DNA from: Leucobacter coleopterorum
GTDB taxonomy: Bacteria > Actinomycetota > Actinomycetes > Actinomycetales > Microbacteriaceae
Assembly (NCBI RefSeq): GCF_011382985.1
Contig: NZ_CP049933.1
Coordinates: forward strand, 124,001 to 188,000
Direction: 5' to 3'
Length of the DNA: 64,000 nucleotides
The number at the start of each line of letters is the position of its first letter. Position 1 is the first letter of the stretch. Below, piece after piece: positions 44,324 to 53,819 of the stretch. Position numbers and translations under genes: made by a program. The notes beneath the pieces were generated by a model. The model was given only the letters and a program-made list of their open reading frames with translations, had not been told where the DNA came from and made no database searches.

Positions 44324-45370
44324 ATGTCTACTGCAACAGCCCCAAAGGCTGACGAGCGTCTGGCCTCCGCCAACTGGTTTGTGAGTTTCTTCACCAAACC
44401 AGAGGCGGGGGCCACCGCCGCGGCCCTGGTCCTCGCAATCATGTTCACGGTCGTCGCGCCCCAATTCAGCAAGCCGGAGTCGATCGCCACGATCCTTTAC
44501 GGTGCCTCGACCGTCGGCATCATGGCCGTCGGTGTTTCGCTGCTGATGATCGGCGGCGAAGTTGACCTTTCCGCCGGCGTTGGTGTGGTGTTCTCGGCGC
44601 TATCCTCTTCGCTATTTCTCTACTGGTTCGGTGGGAACGTCTGGTTCGGTGTGATCATCGGCCTGTGCACCTCGCTGCTTCTTGGCTTCGTCAACGGTTG
44701 GCTACTCACAAAAACGAAACTCTCGAGCTTCATTATTACCCTGGCAACGTTCTTTATGGTCACCGGCTTGAACCTCGGTGTCACCAGACTGATCACGGGT
44801 GGGGTTGCTGCCCCGTCGATTGAGCGCTGGCCCGGGTTTGAGTCGGCCGCGGCCGTCTTCGCTTCAGACATCCCGGTATTCGGTGTCAATGTGAAGATCA
44901 CGGTGTTTTACTGGATTCTGCTCGTCCTCGTAGCGACCTGGATCCTGCAGCGTGCCAAAGCAGGCAACTGGATCTTCGCGAGTGGTGGCGCTCCAGATGC
45001 GGCTCGCGCCGTTGGTGTGCCGGTGGTGCGCACCAAGATCTTCTTATACATGGGCGTCAGCTTCTGCGCGTGGCTGCTCGGCATGCACCAGCTGTTTGCG
45101 TTCAAGACCGTGCAGTCGGGTGAGGGCATCGGCAACGAGTTCCTCTACATCATCGCTGCGGTGGTTGGCGGCTGCCTCATGACGGGTGGCTACGGCAGCG
45201 CGATCGGTGGCGCGATCGGTGCGCTCATCTACGGCATGGCCCTCAAGGGTGTTGTGTACGCGGAGTGGAACCCGGACTGGTTGAAGTTCTTCCTCGGTGC
45301 GATGCTCTTGGGTGCGACCGTGCTGAACTACACACTCCAGCGCCGTGCTGCGAGGGGAGGCAAAAAATGA
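44324..45370 (+). CDS. Sugar ABC transporter permease (RbsC family)
   Basis: The 348-residue protein has 8-10 hydrophobic helices, the [22 protein letters not shown] signature and the [21 protein letters not shown] region of the RbsC/XylH permeases. It ends with an ATGA overlap to the ATPase gene, showing translational coupling. It pairs with the binding protein upstream. Confidence 0.9.
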   Translation: MSTATAPKADERLASANWFVSFFTKPEAGATAAALVLAIMFTVVAPQFSKPESIATILYGASTVGIMAVGVSLLMIGGEVDLSAGVGVVFSALSSSLFLYWFGGNVWFGVIIGLCTSLLLGFVNGWLLTKTKLSSFIITLATFFMVTGLNLGVTRLITGGVAAPSIERWPGFESAAAVFASDIPVFGVNVKITVFYWILLVLVATWILQRAKAGNWIFASGGAPDAARAVGVPVVRTKIFLYMGVSFCAWLLGMHQLFAFKTVQSGEGIGNEFLYIIAAVVGGCLMTGGYGSAIGGAIGALIYGMALKGVVYAEWNPDWLKFFLGAMLLGATVLNYTLQRRAARGGKK

Positions 45371-46287
45371 ACGCCGTAACCGATACCAAAACCGTGCCGC
45401 TGGTTGAGCTGCGCGACGCCGAAAAGCGCTATGGCAACATCATCGCCCTGCGCGATGTGAGCCTCAAGGTGGCTGCCGGTGAGGTCATGTGTGTGCTCGG
45501 CGACAACGGAGCGGGCAAGTCGACGCTCATTAAGATCATCGCGGGTCTGCACCAGCACACCGACGGTGAGTTTCTCATCGAGGGCAAGACGGTCAAGCTG
45601 GGTTCACCGCGTGAGGCACTGAACTACGGCATTGCCACGGTCTACCAAGACCTCGCGGTTGCCCCGCTCATGCCCGTGTGGCGCAACTTCTTTCTGGGCT
45701 CTGAGGTCACGAAGGGCTGGGGTCCGTTCAAACGCCTCGACGTTGACTTTATGCGCAAGACCGCAAAGAAAGAGCTGCTCGACATGGGCATTGATCTGCG
45801 CGACGTCGATCAGCCTATTGGCACCCTCTCGGGTGGCGAGCGTCAGTGTGTGGCTATCGCCCGAGCGGTGTACTTTGGTGCGAAGGTGCTGATTCTCGAC
45901 GAGCCCACCGCGGCGCTCGGCGTGAAGCAGTCGGGGGTGGTGCTGCGCTACATCATTCAGGCTCGGGATCGCGGCCTCGGTGTCATCTTCATTACACACA
46001 ACCCGCACCACGCATACCCGGTGGGAGACCGCTTCCTGCTGCTGAAGCGTGGCCAGAGCATTGGCTACCACGAGAAATCCGAGATCACGCTCGAGGAGCT
46101 GACCGGGTTGATGGCGGGTGGCGCCGAGCTTGAGCAACTGGTGCACGAACTGCGCCAGGTTGGCACGAGCACAGACACGGTGCGCACGATCCGCGACGAA
46201 ATCGAAGAGGATCCCTCTGCTGGAGTCGGTCGAATCACCGTGACTGAGGTTGTCACGGTGGTGCCTCCGGAGGACGACGGCAGGTAG
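45367..46287 (+). CDS. Sugar ABC transporter ATP-binding protein
   Basis: The protein of about 306 residues has a single nucleotide-binding domain: Walker [10 protein letters not shown] (45-53), signature LSGGERQ (154-160) and Walker B VLILDEP (174-180). Unlike RbsA/XylG it is not duplicated, which is the FrcA-type layout, and it probably works as a homodimer. An acidic C-terminal tail ([13 protein letters not shown]) is unusual. The overlap with the permease gene gives fixed stoichiometry. Confidence 0.9.
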   Translation: MNAVTDTKTVPLVELRDAEKRYGNIIALRDVSLKVAAGEVMCVLGDNGAGKSTLIKIIAGLHQHTDGEFLIEGKTVKLGSPREALNYGIATVYQDLAVAPLMPVWRNFFLGSEVTKGWGPFKRLDVDFMRKTAKKELLDMGIDLRDVDQPIGTLSGGERQCVAIARAVYFGAKVLILDEPTAALGVKQSGVVLRYIIQARDRGLGVIFITHNPHHAYPVGDRFLLLKRGQSIGYHEKSEITLEELTGLMAGGAELEQLVHELRQVGTSTDTVRTIRDEIEEDPSAGVGRITVTEVVTVVPPEDDGR

Positions 46288-46311
46288 CTGTTTGGTTGCC
46301 TGAGCCCGCCG

Positions 46312-46391
46312 CGAGCGCCCAGATTACCGACGAGCGGACCCCCTGCCAACGTGCGGTTAAGGGAGGTTCTCGTCGGTAATCTGGGCGCTCG
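46312..46391. repeat. Long perfect inverted repeat (23-bp arms)
   Basis: Arms 46312-46334 and 46369-46391 are exact complements, beginning CGAGCGCCCAGATTACCGAC, around a 34-base loop whose ends also pair partly. It lies between the ABC ATPase stop and the MFS start. There is no T-run, so it is not a textbook terminator. It may be an RNA-stabilising stem, a bidirectional terminator or a small repeat element. Confidence 0.85.
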
Positions 46392-46447
46392 TCGTGGGTG
46401 TGACGGGGTAGCGAGTTTCGGGCAAGCAGGAGAGAAAGAGGTACAGC

Positions 46448-47632
46448 GTGGCGACCAGTAATGCCGGGCGGCGATTCCTCATCTTTGCCCTCGCGTGCGG
46501 TGGGTTCGGGATCGGCGTCAGTGAGTACCTGGTCATGGGTTTGCTGCCGCAAATCGCCGCGGATCTGCTGCCCGAACTGAGTCGCAGCGATCCTGATGCC
46601 GCGCTCGCCGCAACCGGAGGTCTTGCATCGGCCTATGCTCTCGGGGTGGTCGTTGGTATGTTTACGACCCCGATCCTCACCCGACGGTTCTCGGAGAGGG
46701 GTGCTCTGCTTGCGTGTGCGGGCGGCATGCTGCTGTTTACTCTGCTGACGGCCTTCGCCCCAAACCTCACGATTGCTATCGCCTTTCGTTTTCTCTCGGC
46801 GCTCGCCCACGCGAGCTACTTGGGGGTCGGCGCGATGGCGGTTGCGCACCTGCTTGGAGGTGGCAGGTACGGGCGAGGTGCCGCCGTTGTGCACGGGGCT
46901 TGGCCGCGGCAAATCTTGTGGGTGTTCCCGTGCTCACCGCGCTCGGTGCTGGCGGGGAGTGGCGGCTGATCCTCGGTGGAATCGTCACGTTGTTCTTTGC
47001 GGTGCCGTTTGTGGCACTGATGTTGGTGAGGCTGCCTAATGAAGCCGCCGCGGCCGCGGCTCAGTTGGGCGGCGCCGTGCGCAAGCGGCGCCTACTGCTG
47101 CTGATTTGTGCGGCGGTGCTCGCAGCCGCGAGTAGCTTTGTGATCGTGACCTATATTGCGCCCGTGGTGGATGCCGCCCGCTCCGGTGATGTCTGGCTCA
47201 CAACGGGGTTTGCAATGCTGGCGTTTGGTGTCGGCATGAACCTCGGCAACCTCGGCTCGGGGTGGTTGGCCGACCGCACGCCGGGCATTGCGTTCTGCGG
47301 TGTGGCACTCGCCGGGGCCTCAGGCGCGGCGCTGTTTCTCGTGCCAGACACTGGCGGGTGCTCGTGGTTGTGGCCGTGTTGCTCATTGGGGTCTGTCTTG
47401 GTGGTATCAGTCCGTCTGGTCAGGTACTCTACATGCGGGAGCTGCGCAAATATCCGCGGCTCGCGTCGTCGTTGCCCTCGGGGCCGGTAACCTCGGCAGT
47501 TTTGTGGGTGCGCTGGTGGGAGGGGCGATCCTGGCCGGATCGGGCGTCGCGTTACTGCCCGTGGGAGCACTTGCGCTGGTGGCTGTGGGACTGCTGTGCT
47601 TTGTGGCGTATCGTGCGCTTAAGGCTCGTTAG
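46448..47632 (+). pseudogene. MFS transporter of the AraJ/drug-efflux type, three frameshifts
   Basis: Joined across frames, the protein has 12 helices beginning FALACGGFGIGVSEYLVMGLLPQIAADL (the AraJ-like helix 1 motif). It continues with GVVVGMFTTPILTRRF, GLAAANLVGVPVLTALG and GNLGSFVGALVGGAIL. Shifts of one base each occur near 46894-46898 (G4), 47350 and 47480-47483 (G4). It was probably an efflux pump or sugar exporter. Three independent losses make it the most damaged transporter in the window, if they are real. Confidence 0.7.
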
Positions 47633-47715
47633 AAATTTCTCAGTTATTGCGAGTGGCACACGGGTAGTGTCGGCAGCTATAGCTGTCTACCAGTGCCGCT
47701 CTGAGCGGCACGCAG

Positions 47716-47979
47716 ATGATACGGATATTGCTCATGAGAAAGTTCGCATCGCCCATGCTGTGGCTCGGAGTCGGCATGCTGATTGTGGTGACTATCTGGG
47801 GCATGGACTCGGGGAACCAAGCGGATGAGCACCCGGAAATGGATTTCTCCGCTGCCCCCCTGTTGATTGTTGCGCTTGTCAGTCTTGTGATCGCGGTGGT
47901 GGGTCTCATCATGTACTTGGTCATATACCCCTCCACCGCTCGTGGAGCTGGGGAGAAAAGGAATACACGGGCCCTCTAG
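47716..47979 (+). CDS. Small two-helix membrane protein
   Basis: The 87-residue product has two hydrophobic helices (MLWLGVGMLIVVTIWG and APLLIVALVSLVIAVVGLIMYLVIY) linked by a polar acidic loop (DSGNQADEHPEMD). A basic tail follows. I recognise no family. A second ATG at 47734 is an equally possible start. Confidence 0.5.
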   Translation: MIRILLMRKFASPMLWLGVGMLIVVTIWGMDSGNQADEHPEMDFSAAPLLIVALVSLVIAVVGLIMYLVIYPSTARGAGEKRNTRAL

Positions 47980-48019
47980 CCCCGGCTTCACGCGCAGGCT
48001 GAAGCACCCGCACGCCCGC

Positions 48020-48075
48020 TTGACATCCTCTACATGACGTAATTACAATTTGGACCGGTCCATATTTAATGGACC
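48020..48075 (+). promoter_or_regulatory. Near-consensus promoter with overlapping TGGACC operator
   Basis: TTGACA (48020-48025) and TACAAT (48044-48049) are separated by 18 bases, a strong housekeeping-type promoter. Three half-sites follow: TGGACC/GGTCCA (48051-48062, a perfect 12-bp palindrome), then TGGACC again in ATGGACC (48069-48075). GGTCCAT and ATGGACC form a second dyad. The expected start point lies inside the operator, so a repressor would block initiation of the polyol operon. Confidence 0.8.
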
Positions 48076-48120
48076 CAGCGATGACGCTGCCGATTTTGAC
48101 ACTCAAATGGGGCCCGCACG

Positions 48121-49343
48121 ATGCAGAAGAACGACGATGGCACCATCACACTCGGCGTCGGCCTCATCAGTGTGGGCTGGATGGGCCAACTGCACAGCCG
48201 TGCCTACTCCAATCTGCGCTACATCTATCCACAGCTCGGGATCCGCCCGCGTCTTGTGCACGCGGCCGACACGGCCCCGGAGCGTGCCACAGAGGCCGTC
48301 GAGGTGCTCGGATATGAGCGTGCCTCGGCCGATTACCACGAGGTGCTCAACGACCCCGAGGTCGATGTTGTCTCGATCTGCGCTCCCAACTTCTTGCACG
48401 CCGAGATCGCGATTGCCGCGGCTCAGGCTGGCAAACACTTCTGGGTCGAGAAGCCCGTTGGGCGCGGCGAGGACGAGACCCGCGCGGTTTCCGAGGCGGC
48501 CGCCGAGGCCGGCGTTGTGAGCTCCATCGGCTTCAACTATCGCCACGCTCCAGCTGTCGAGCACCTGAAGAAGCTCATCGCAGATGGTGAGCTCGGACGC
48601 ATCACCAACGTGCGCGGCAACATGTTTGCCGATTACTCGGCCGATCCACGAGGAGCGCTGTCGTGGCGCTTCGTGCGCAACCTCGCGGGGTCAGGTGTGC
48701 TCGGTGACCTCATGGGCCACCTGGTCGACCTCGTGCAATACACGCTCGGCCCCATTGCCGAGGTCAGCGCAATCACCTCAACCGTTTACACAGAGCGCCC
48801 CGAACTGCCCATGGGAAGCGGCACCCACTTCGCAGTGATCGAGAACGGTGAGATGAAGCCGGTCGAGAACGAAGATTACGCAGGCATGCTCGTGCGCCTG
48901 CGCGGTGACGCGGTGGCCGCCGACGCGGTCGGCACGCTTGAAGCCTCGCGCGTTGCCGTGGGCCCCGCGCCAGCTACGGCATCGAGGTCTACGGCACCAA
49001 CGGGTCCGCCCACTGGGATTTTGAGCGCATGAACGAGCTGCACATTTCGAGCGGCCTCGGCGCTGCTCACCAGGGTTACACCCGGGTCATGGCTAGCCCC
49101 GGCATGGGTGATTTTGGGCTGTTCCAGCCGGGCGCTGGCACCTCAATGGGCTACGACGACCTGAAGGTGATCGAGGCGAAGAAGTTTCTCGAGGCCGTTG
49201 CGGGCCGCGCCGCGCTCAACTCGAACATTCAAGACGCGCTCTCGGCGTCTCAGGTCATCTCGGCGGCCGAGCGCTCAGCCGCTGAGCGCCGCTGGGAGTC
49301 GAGCGTTCCCGTAGAAGGCACCACCGCGGCACTCGCGAGCTGA
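48121..49343 (+). pseudogene. Gfo/Idh/MocA oxidoreductase, frameshifted
   Basis: The N-terminal Rossmann fold (GLISVGWMGQLHSRAY), the WVEKPVGRGE motif, SIGFNYRHAP and GSGVLGDLMGHLVDLVQYTLG (the D-x3-H region) identify the family. The frame breaks at a C4 run (48963-48966); the continuation SYGIEVYGTNGSAHWDFERMNE reads to 49343. The reconstructed protein is about 407 residues, a longer member of the family. It is the first gene behind the TGGACC promoter and likely oxidises a polyol or sugar. Confidence 0.75.
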
Positions 49344-49394
49344 TCCCGATCCCCCGCGCCCGATCCCAACCACTCCTCAAAGAAAGCACCGCAC

Positions 49395-50261
49395 ATGAAC
49401 GCACGCATCGCATCGGCCCCGATTAGCTGGGGAGTGATTGAGGTTCCCGGTTGGGGTCTGCAGCTGGATCGCGAGCGGGTTCTCGCAGAGATGGTGTCGC
49501 TCGGGATCACGGCAACCGAGTTCGGGCCGGAGGGGTTTCTGCCTGACGCCCCCGCCGAGCGCGCAGCCGTGTTGGCAGAAGCCGGTCTGAGCGCCGTTGG
49601 CGGTTTCTATCCGGTGGTGCTGCACAAAGCCGTCGAGGATCCGCTGCCCGCGATGGAGCGCGAGCTTGAGGCGTATGTTGCCGCAGGAGCGAGCACGATT
49701 GTGCTGTCAGCTGTGACCGGCGAGCAGGGTTACGACGGTGCCGCTGAGCTCACCGAGGCAGAATGGCAGACGCTGTTCGACAACCTGGATCGAGCCCAGC
49801 GCACCGCGGCTGCCGTCGGTGTTGTGGCGACGCTCCACCCCCACTTGGGCACGGTGGTGGAGCGCCCCGAAGCGGTTGCTCAGGTGCTCGCCGGATCCAC
49901 GATCGGGCTCTGCCTCGACACGGGGCACTACACACTCGCCGGTGGCGATCCCGTCGAGTTGGTTCGGGATTACGCCGACCGCATCGTGCACGCTCACCTC
50001 AAAGACGTCAGCCTGGCCATTGCTGGGCGTGTGCGTGCGGGCGAGATTGACTATCGCGAGGGCGTGCGACAGGGCATGTACCAGGCGCTCGGTGAGGGTG
50101 ATGCGCGCGTTGCCGAGATTGTGGCCGCGCTCGCTGCAGCTGGATACGACGGTTGGTACGTGCTTGAGCAAGACACGGTGATCGAGTCTGATGAGGACGC
50201 CGTGGTGGCATTGGAGAATGCTCGCCGCAGCGTCGAGTTTATTCGCGGGGTGGCTGCGTAG
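49395..50261 (+). CDS. Sugar phosphate isomerase/epimerase, IolE-like
   Basis: The 288-residue TIM barrel starts with RIASAPISWGVIEVPGWG. It continues with TATEFGPEGFLP, TLHPHLGTVVE, GLCLDTGHYTLAGGDP, IVHAHLKDVS and WYVLEQDTVI. These are the metal-ligand strands of the inosose dehydratase group. It sits 50 bases after the first dehydrogenase and is transcribed with it. A second IolE-type enzyme in one window suggests a parallel polyol pathway. Confidence 0.8.
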   Translation: MNARIASAPISWGVIEVPGWGLQLDRERVLAEMVSLGITATEFGPEGFLPDAPAERAAVLAEAGLSAVGGFYPVVLHKAVEDPLPAMERELEAYVAAGASTIVLSAVTGEQGYDGAAELTEAEWQTLFDNLDRAQRTAAAVGVVATLHPHLGTVVERPEAVAQVLAGSTIGLCLDTGHYTLAGGDPVELVRDYADRIVHAHLKDVSLAIAGRVRAGEIDYREGVRQGMYQALGEGDARVAEIVAALAAAGYDGWYVLEQDTVIESDEDAVVALENARRSVEFIRGVAA

Positions 50262-50333
50262 CACTCGATGAATGTCTGAGGCGCCTGCAAGACTGAGGTC
50301 ACCTCACAAACCAACATCAAACGTGAAGGAGTA

Positions 50334-51134
50334 ATGGCGATGCAGGCACTCATGCAGGGCAAGGTTGTGCTCGTAACTGGAGGCACCCAGGGGCTCGGTC
50401 GAGCCATTGCCGAGGCCGCCGCGCGCGAGGGTGCCTCAGGGGTTGCCATTGTGGGCCGTAGCGCTGAGAAAGCTGAGGTCGCGATTGCTGCGATTCGTGA
50501 GAGCGGATCGGTGGCGGGTACCGAGGTAGTCGCGATCATTGCCGATTTGAGCGTGCCGGGCGAGGCAGAGCGCGCCGTAGCAGACACCATCGCGCGCTTT
50601 GGCCGCGTCGACAGCCTGGTGAACGCGGCGGGAGCCACGAGCCGCGGTACGCTGCTCGACACAACCCGTGAGCTGCTGAACGAGCACCTGAACCTCAATA
50701 CAGTCGTGCCTTTTATGACCATGCAGGGTGCCGTGGCCAACATGCGCGATCGCGGGGCACCCGGCACCATCGTCAATATCATCACGATGTCGATGCACGG
50801 CGGCCAGCCCTATCTTGCGCCGTACGTCGCGTCGAAGGCGGCCCTCGCTGGCCTCACCAAAAATGCCGCGTTTGCGCACCGCTTCGACCGCATCCGCATC
50901 AACGGCCTCAACATCGGCTGGACCGCGACGCCGGGCGAGGCCGTCACTCAAAAGACTTTCCACGACGCCGAAGATGACTGGCTCATTAAGGCCTCGGCTG
51001 CGCAGCCCATGGGCAAACTCGGCCAGCCCGACGAGATCGCCGACGCTGTGGTCTTCCTGCTGAGTGAGCGCAGCGGGGTTGTCACGGGGTCCATTATCGA
51101 CTGGGATCAAAACGTTCCTGGCGCGTACGAGTAA
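50334..51134 (+). CDS. SDR family oxidoreductase
   Basis: The 266-residue classical SDR has TGGTQGLG for cofactor binding, NAAG at 97-100 and Tyr164-x3-Lys168 (YVASK). It ends with GSIIDWDQNVPGAYE. A GAAGGAG site precedes the ATG. It lies between the isomerase and the second Gfo/Idh gene. It presumably oxidises or reduces an intermediate of the same polyol route. Confidence 0.85.
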   Translation: MAMQALMQGKVVLVTGGTQGLGRAIAEAAAREGASGVAIVGRSAEKAEVAIAAIRESGSVAGTEVVAIIADLSVPGEAERAVADTIARFGRVDSLVNAAGATSRGTLLDTTRELLNEHLNLNTVVPFMTMQGAVANMRDRGAPGTIVNIITMSMHGGQPYLAPYVASKAALAGLTKNAAFAHRFDRIRINGLNIGWTATPGEAVTQKTFHDAEDDWLIKASAAQPMGKLGQPDEIADAVVFLLSERSGVVTGSIIDWDQNVPGAYE

Positions 51135-51237
51135 TCACAGTGGTCAACCGCGTCGATGAGGACAGGGTCCAACCAACGGTGGCCGGTGCGAGGCCGATGC
51201 GTTTCGGCGGCCGGTGCGTATGAGCGGAGGGTGCCCG

Positions 51238-52302
51238 ATGAGTGCTGAACAAAACATGCGCGGCGCGGCTAGTTCGCGCGGGTGGGTAGAGTTGCCAAGA
51301 CCACAGGTGCTCGATCCGCACAGCGGGCCGTCGCTGCGCTGGGCCATTCTTGGCAGTGGTTGGATTGCAAACCAGTTTGTTCAGGCCCTGCGTGCATCGA
51401 CCAATCAGCGGGTGGTGGCGGTCGGATCCCGCAGCCTTGCCCGCGCCCAAGAGTTCGCGGCAGCACACGACATCGAGCACGCTTACGGCTCGTATGAAGA
51501 AGTCGTGGCGAGCGAAGCCGACGTTGTGTATGTGGCAACCGGACACCTTGATCACCTCGCGCACGCTGCACTCGCGCTTGAGGCAGGAAAACCCGTGCTG
51601 GTTGAAAAACCGATGACACCTCGTCTCGCAGACACAATGGCGCTGGCTGAGCTGGCTTGCTCCAAGGGTTTGTTTGTGATGGAGGCCGTCTGGACCCTCG
51701 CACTGCCACGCTTCTCGGTCGTGCGACAGGTGCTTGAGCAGGGCATGCTTGGCGAGGTCGTTGAAGTGCACGCGAACTTGGGAGAGCGCCTGGTCGATCA
51801 TCACCGGGCTCTACATCCTGCGCAGGGCGGCGGTGCGATGAACGATCTGGGCACCTACCCGCTCATGTTTGTGAATGAGGTGCTGCCGGGGCTTCGGGTT
51901 CTGGCAGCGGGTGGGCAGCGACACGCAGTGCACGGCTCGGTCGGACAGTTTCACGCGATCCTGGCCGACGAGGCGGGGCGGCAGGCGACGGTGACTGCGT
52001 CGATGCTGGCCGATACTCCCTCCACCGCGTACATTGCGGGGACCGAGGCGACGCTGATTCTCGAATCACCGTTCTACCATCCGGGGCCGGTGACCGTGCG
52101 CTTCCACGACGGACGAGAGTTGCACTACGACGAGCCCCGCCTTGCGCACACCCAACTGTTCTGGGAGGCACTCGAAGTAGCCCGTTGCATCGACGCGGGC
52201 CTCACGGAGTCGCCGCTGCGTCCGCTCGATCAATCACTCGCCAGTGTCGCGCTCATGGAACGCTGCCGGGCACTGATGGGGGATCCGCTGCCCGATGTGT
52301 AA
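51238..52302 (+). CDS. Gfo/Idh/MocA oxidoreductase
   Basis: The 354-residue protein has LRWAILGSGWIANQFVQAL (Rossmann Gly motif), the LVEKPMT motif and the GGGAMNDLGTYPLMFV region, where D-x3-Y replaces the usual D-x3-H. This is close to the dihydrodiol/1,5-anhydrofructose branch of the family. The ATG at 51238 follows GGAGGG. It ends the four-gene operon; the substrate is unknown. Confidence 0.8.
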   Translation: MSAEQNMRGAASSRGWVELPRPQVLDPHSGPSLRWAILGSGWIANQFVQALRASTNQRVVAVGSRSLARAQEFAAAHDIEHAYGSYEEVVASEADVVYVATGHLDHLAHAALALEAGKPVLVEKPMTPRLADTMALAELACSKGLFVMEAVWTLALPRFSVVRQVLEQGMLGEVVEVHANLGERLVDHHRALHPAQGGGAMNDLGTYPLMFVNEVLPGLRVLAAGGQRHAVHGSVGQFHAILADEAGRQATVTASMLADTPSTAYIAGTEATLILESPFYHPGPVTVRFHDGRELHYDEPRLAHTQLFWEALEVARCIDAGLTESPLRPLDQSLASVALMERCRALMGDPLPDV

Positions 52303-52464
52303 GGCAAGTCCTTACTCGGGCAATCGGGCCCTGGCGCTCGGCGGGGCCACAACCGGGGCAAAATGATCGCCGAGCAGCTAGCCGACTTCTGGGCTTGAGA
52401 GATAGAGGGGTCCACCTCTCAAGCCCGTCGGCTCGGCGCGGATAAGCCATGAGGCCCGCGCGAA

Positions 52465-52509
52465 GGCGTGGGTTTGACCAGATGCCGGGCACCCGATCAA
52501 ACCCACGCC
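52465..52509. terminator. Stem-loop terminator between convergent genes
   Basis: GGCGTGGGTTTGA (52465-52477) pairs with its exact complement at 52497-52509 around a 19-base loop. It lies between the polyol operon and the convergent membrane gene, so it could serve both. No strong T-run is present on either side. Confidence 0.55.
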
Positions 52510-52518
52510 CCGAGATTG

Positions 52519-53673
52519 TTACCGGGCTGCGCCTTGCAGCGATCCGGTGGTCTTGCCCTCCCCCTCGTTCACGAGGCAGGTGATGTCGTGGGACCCCGTC
52601 AGCCAGCTGAGCCGATTCGGATACAAGAAGGCGACCGACAGCTGCGTATCCGTGAACGGAATGCCAACGAACGTGGTGAAGGAGTCACCGATGCACACCG
52701 TGTTGGCCTGCGCGCTCACTGCTTCGTCTCCGGGATAGTCACCGCGGGGAAGTGTTTCAACGTGAGTCACCTGACCATCGTGTGGCTCGGCGCAGTCCAC
52801 CTTCTCTGAGCTGGTTCCAAGGTTCTCGGTTGTGATGGTGTTGATGCAGTCACCGATCGTGTAGGTGGGCGGGGTGAGAGCCTTCGAGAGGGCGGAATCT
52901 TTCTCGGTGTCGGTCTTTGTTTCGGCCTCGTCACTCTCAACACCCATGCCTAGATAGCAGTAGGTTGAGTCTTCGCTTGAATTCTTGGCGTCCAGTTTGC
53001 CGTCGACCTCAATTTCGCAGCTCACCTTTACGCCCGACGTATCGGTGAAGACATCAACGGAAAAGTCAGTTGAGTTTCTGTCGACCAGGACTGTCTTGGT
53101 GAACGACTTCTCGAACTCACTGTCGGCATGGTTGCTGTTTTCGAACTCGGTACCACCAAGCGTGCCACTGAACTCGTGAACCGCGGTTCCCTGAGCGACC
53201 GTCAATTTAAAGGTGATTTCTTTCGTTGGGCCGTCCGCCAGCGAATCGGAGTAGACGGGTGCCTCTTCGTCGGAATCGCCGAAATCGTAGGTTGATGCGG
53301 CGAGGTTCACCGAAATGATGAGCACCATGACGCTGAGAACCCAGCCCAGGGCTCCGAAGCAGGTTGCCACTATCGAAAGTGTCTTTGCGGTGCCGGCGTT
53401 TTTTGTTGCGGCGGCAGTGTCGAAAGAGTCCGCGGCTTTACGCGCAGCGACCGTCTTCAGAATTGCAAACAGGCCGATCGGCCAGCAGAGCACGGTGGCG
53501 ATAATGGGAAATACGAGCGAGGGGCAAGGGGTGGCTGGCGCACTCGCCTGAGGCTCGGCCACCGGGGCCGAGCTCGGCGCGGGTACGGCCGCGGGTTCAG
53601 GTGCGGGGTCCGTCGATTGCTCCTCAGCGGGGGTCTGGGGCTGCTCGCCGGGGGTATTGATGCCGTTCTCCAT
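52519..53673 (-). CDS. DUF4190/septum-formation-like membrane protein
   Basis: The 384-residue product has a Pro/Ala/Glu-rich cytoplasmic start, two membrane helices (LVFPIIATVLCWPIGLFAIL and TLSIVATCFGALGWVLSVMVLI) with a DUF4190-type basic loop, and a Ser/Asp/Thr-rich outer part. The C-terminal section from about residue 275 (TYTIGDCINTI, then CAEPHDGQVTHV and FLYPNRLSWLTGSHDITCLV) matches the septum-formation-like domain common in actinobacteria. The ATG at 53673 is preferred to one ten codons upstream. The function is unknown. Confidence 0.7.
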   Translation of the reverse strand: MENGINTPGEQPQTPAEEQSTDPAPEPAAVPAPSSAPVAEPQASAPATPCPSLVFPIIATVLCWPIGLFAILKTVAARKAADSFDTAAATKNAGTAKTLSIVATCFGALGWVLSVMVLIISVNLAASTYDFGDSDEEAPVYSDSLADGPTKEITFKLTVAQGTAVHEFSGTLGGTEFENSNHADSEFEKSFTKTVLVDRNSTDFSVDVFTDTSGVKVSCEIEVDGKLDAKNSSEDSTYCYLGMGVESDEAETKTDTEKDSALSKALTPPTYTIGDCINTITTENLGTSSEKVDCAEPHDGQVTHVETLPRGDYPGDEAVSAQANTVCIGDSFTTFVGIPFTDTQLSVAFLYPNRLSWLTGSHDITCLVNEGEGKTTGSLQGAAR

Positions 53674-53819
53674 GGCGGTGGGTACTCCTGTAAATCTCAA
53701 CATGTAACGGGCCCAGAATCTTCTTGCCCAAATGTATAAGAGATGTTTTGTGCCCTTTTGTTACGCGGGGTGTGCAGGAATACAGCGAGGTTCGGCCCAC
53801 TCTCAGCTAACGAACGCGT

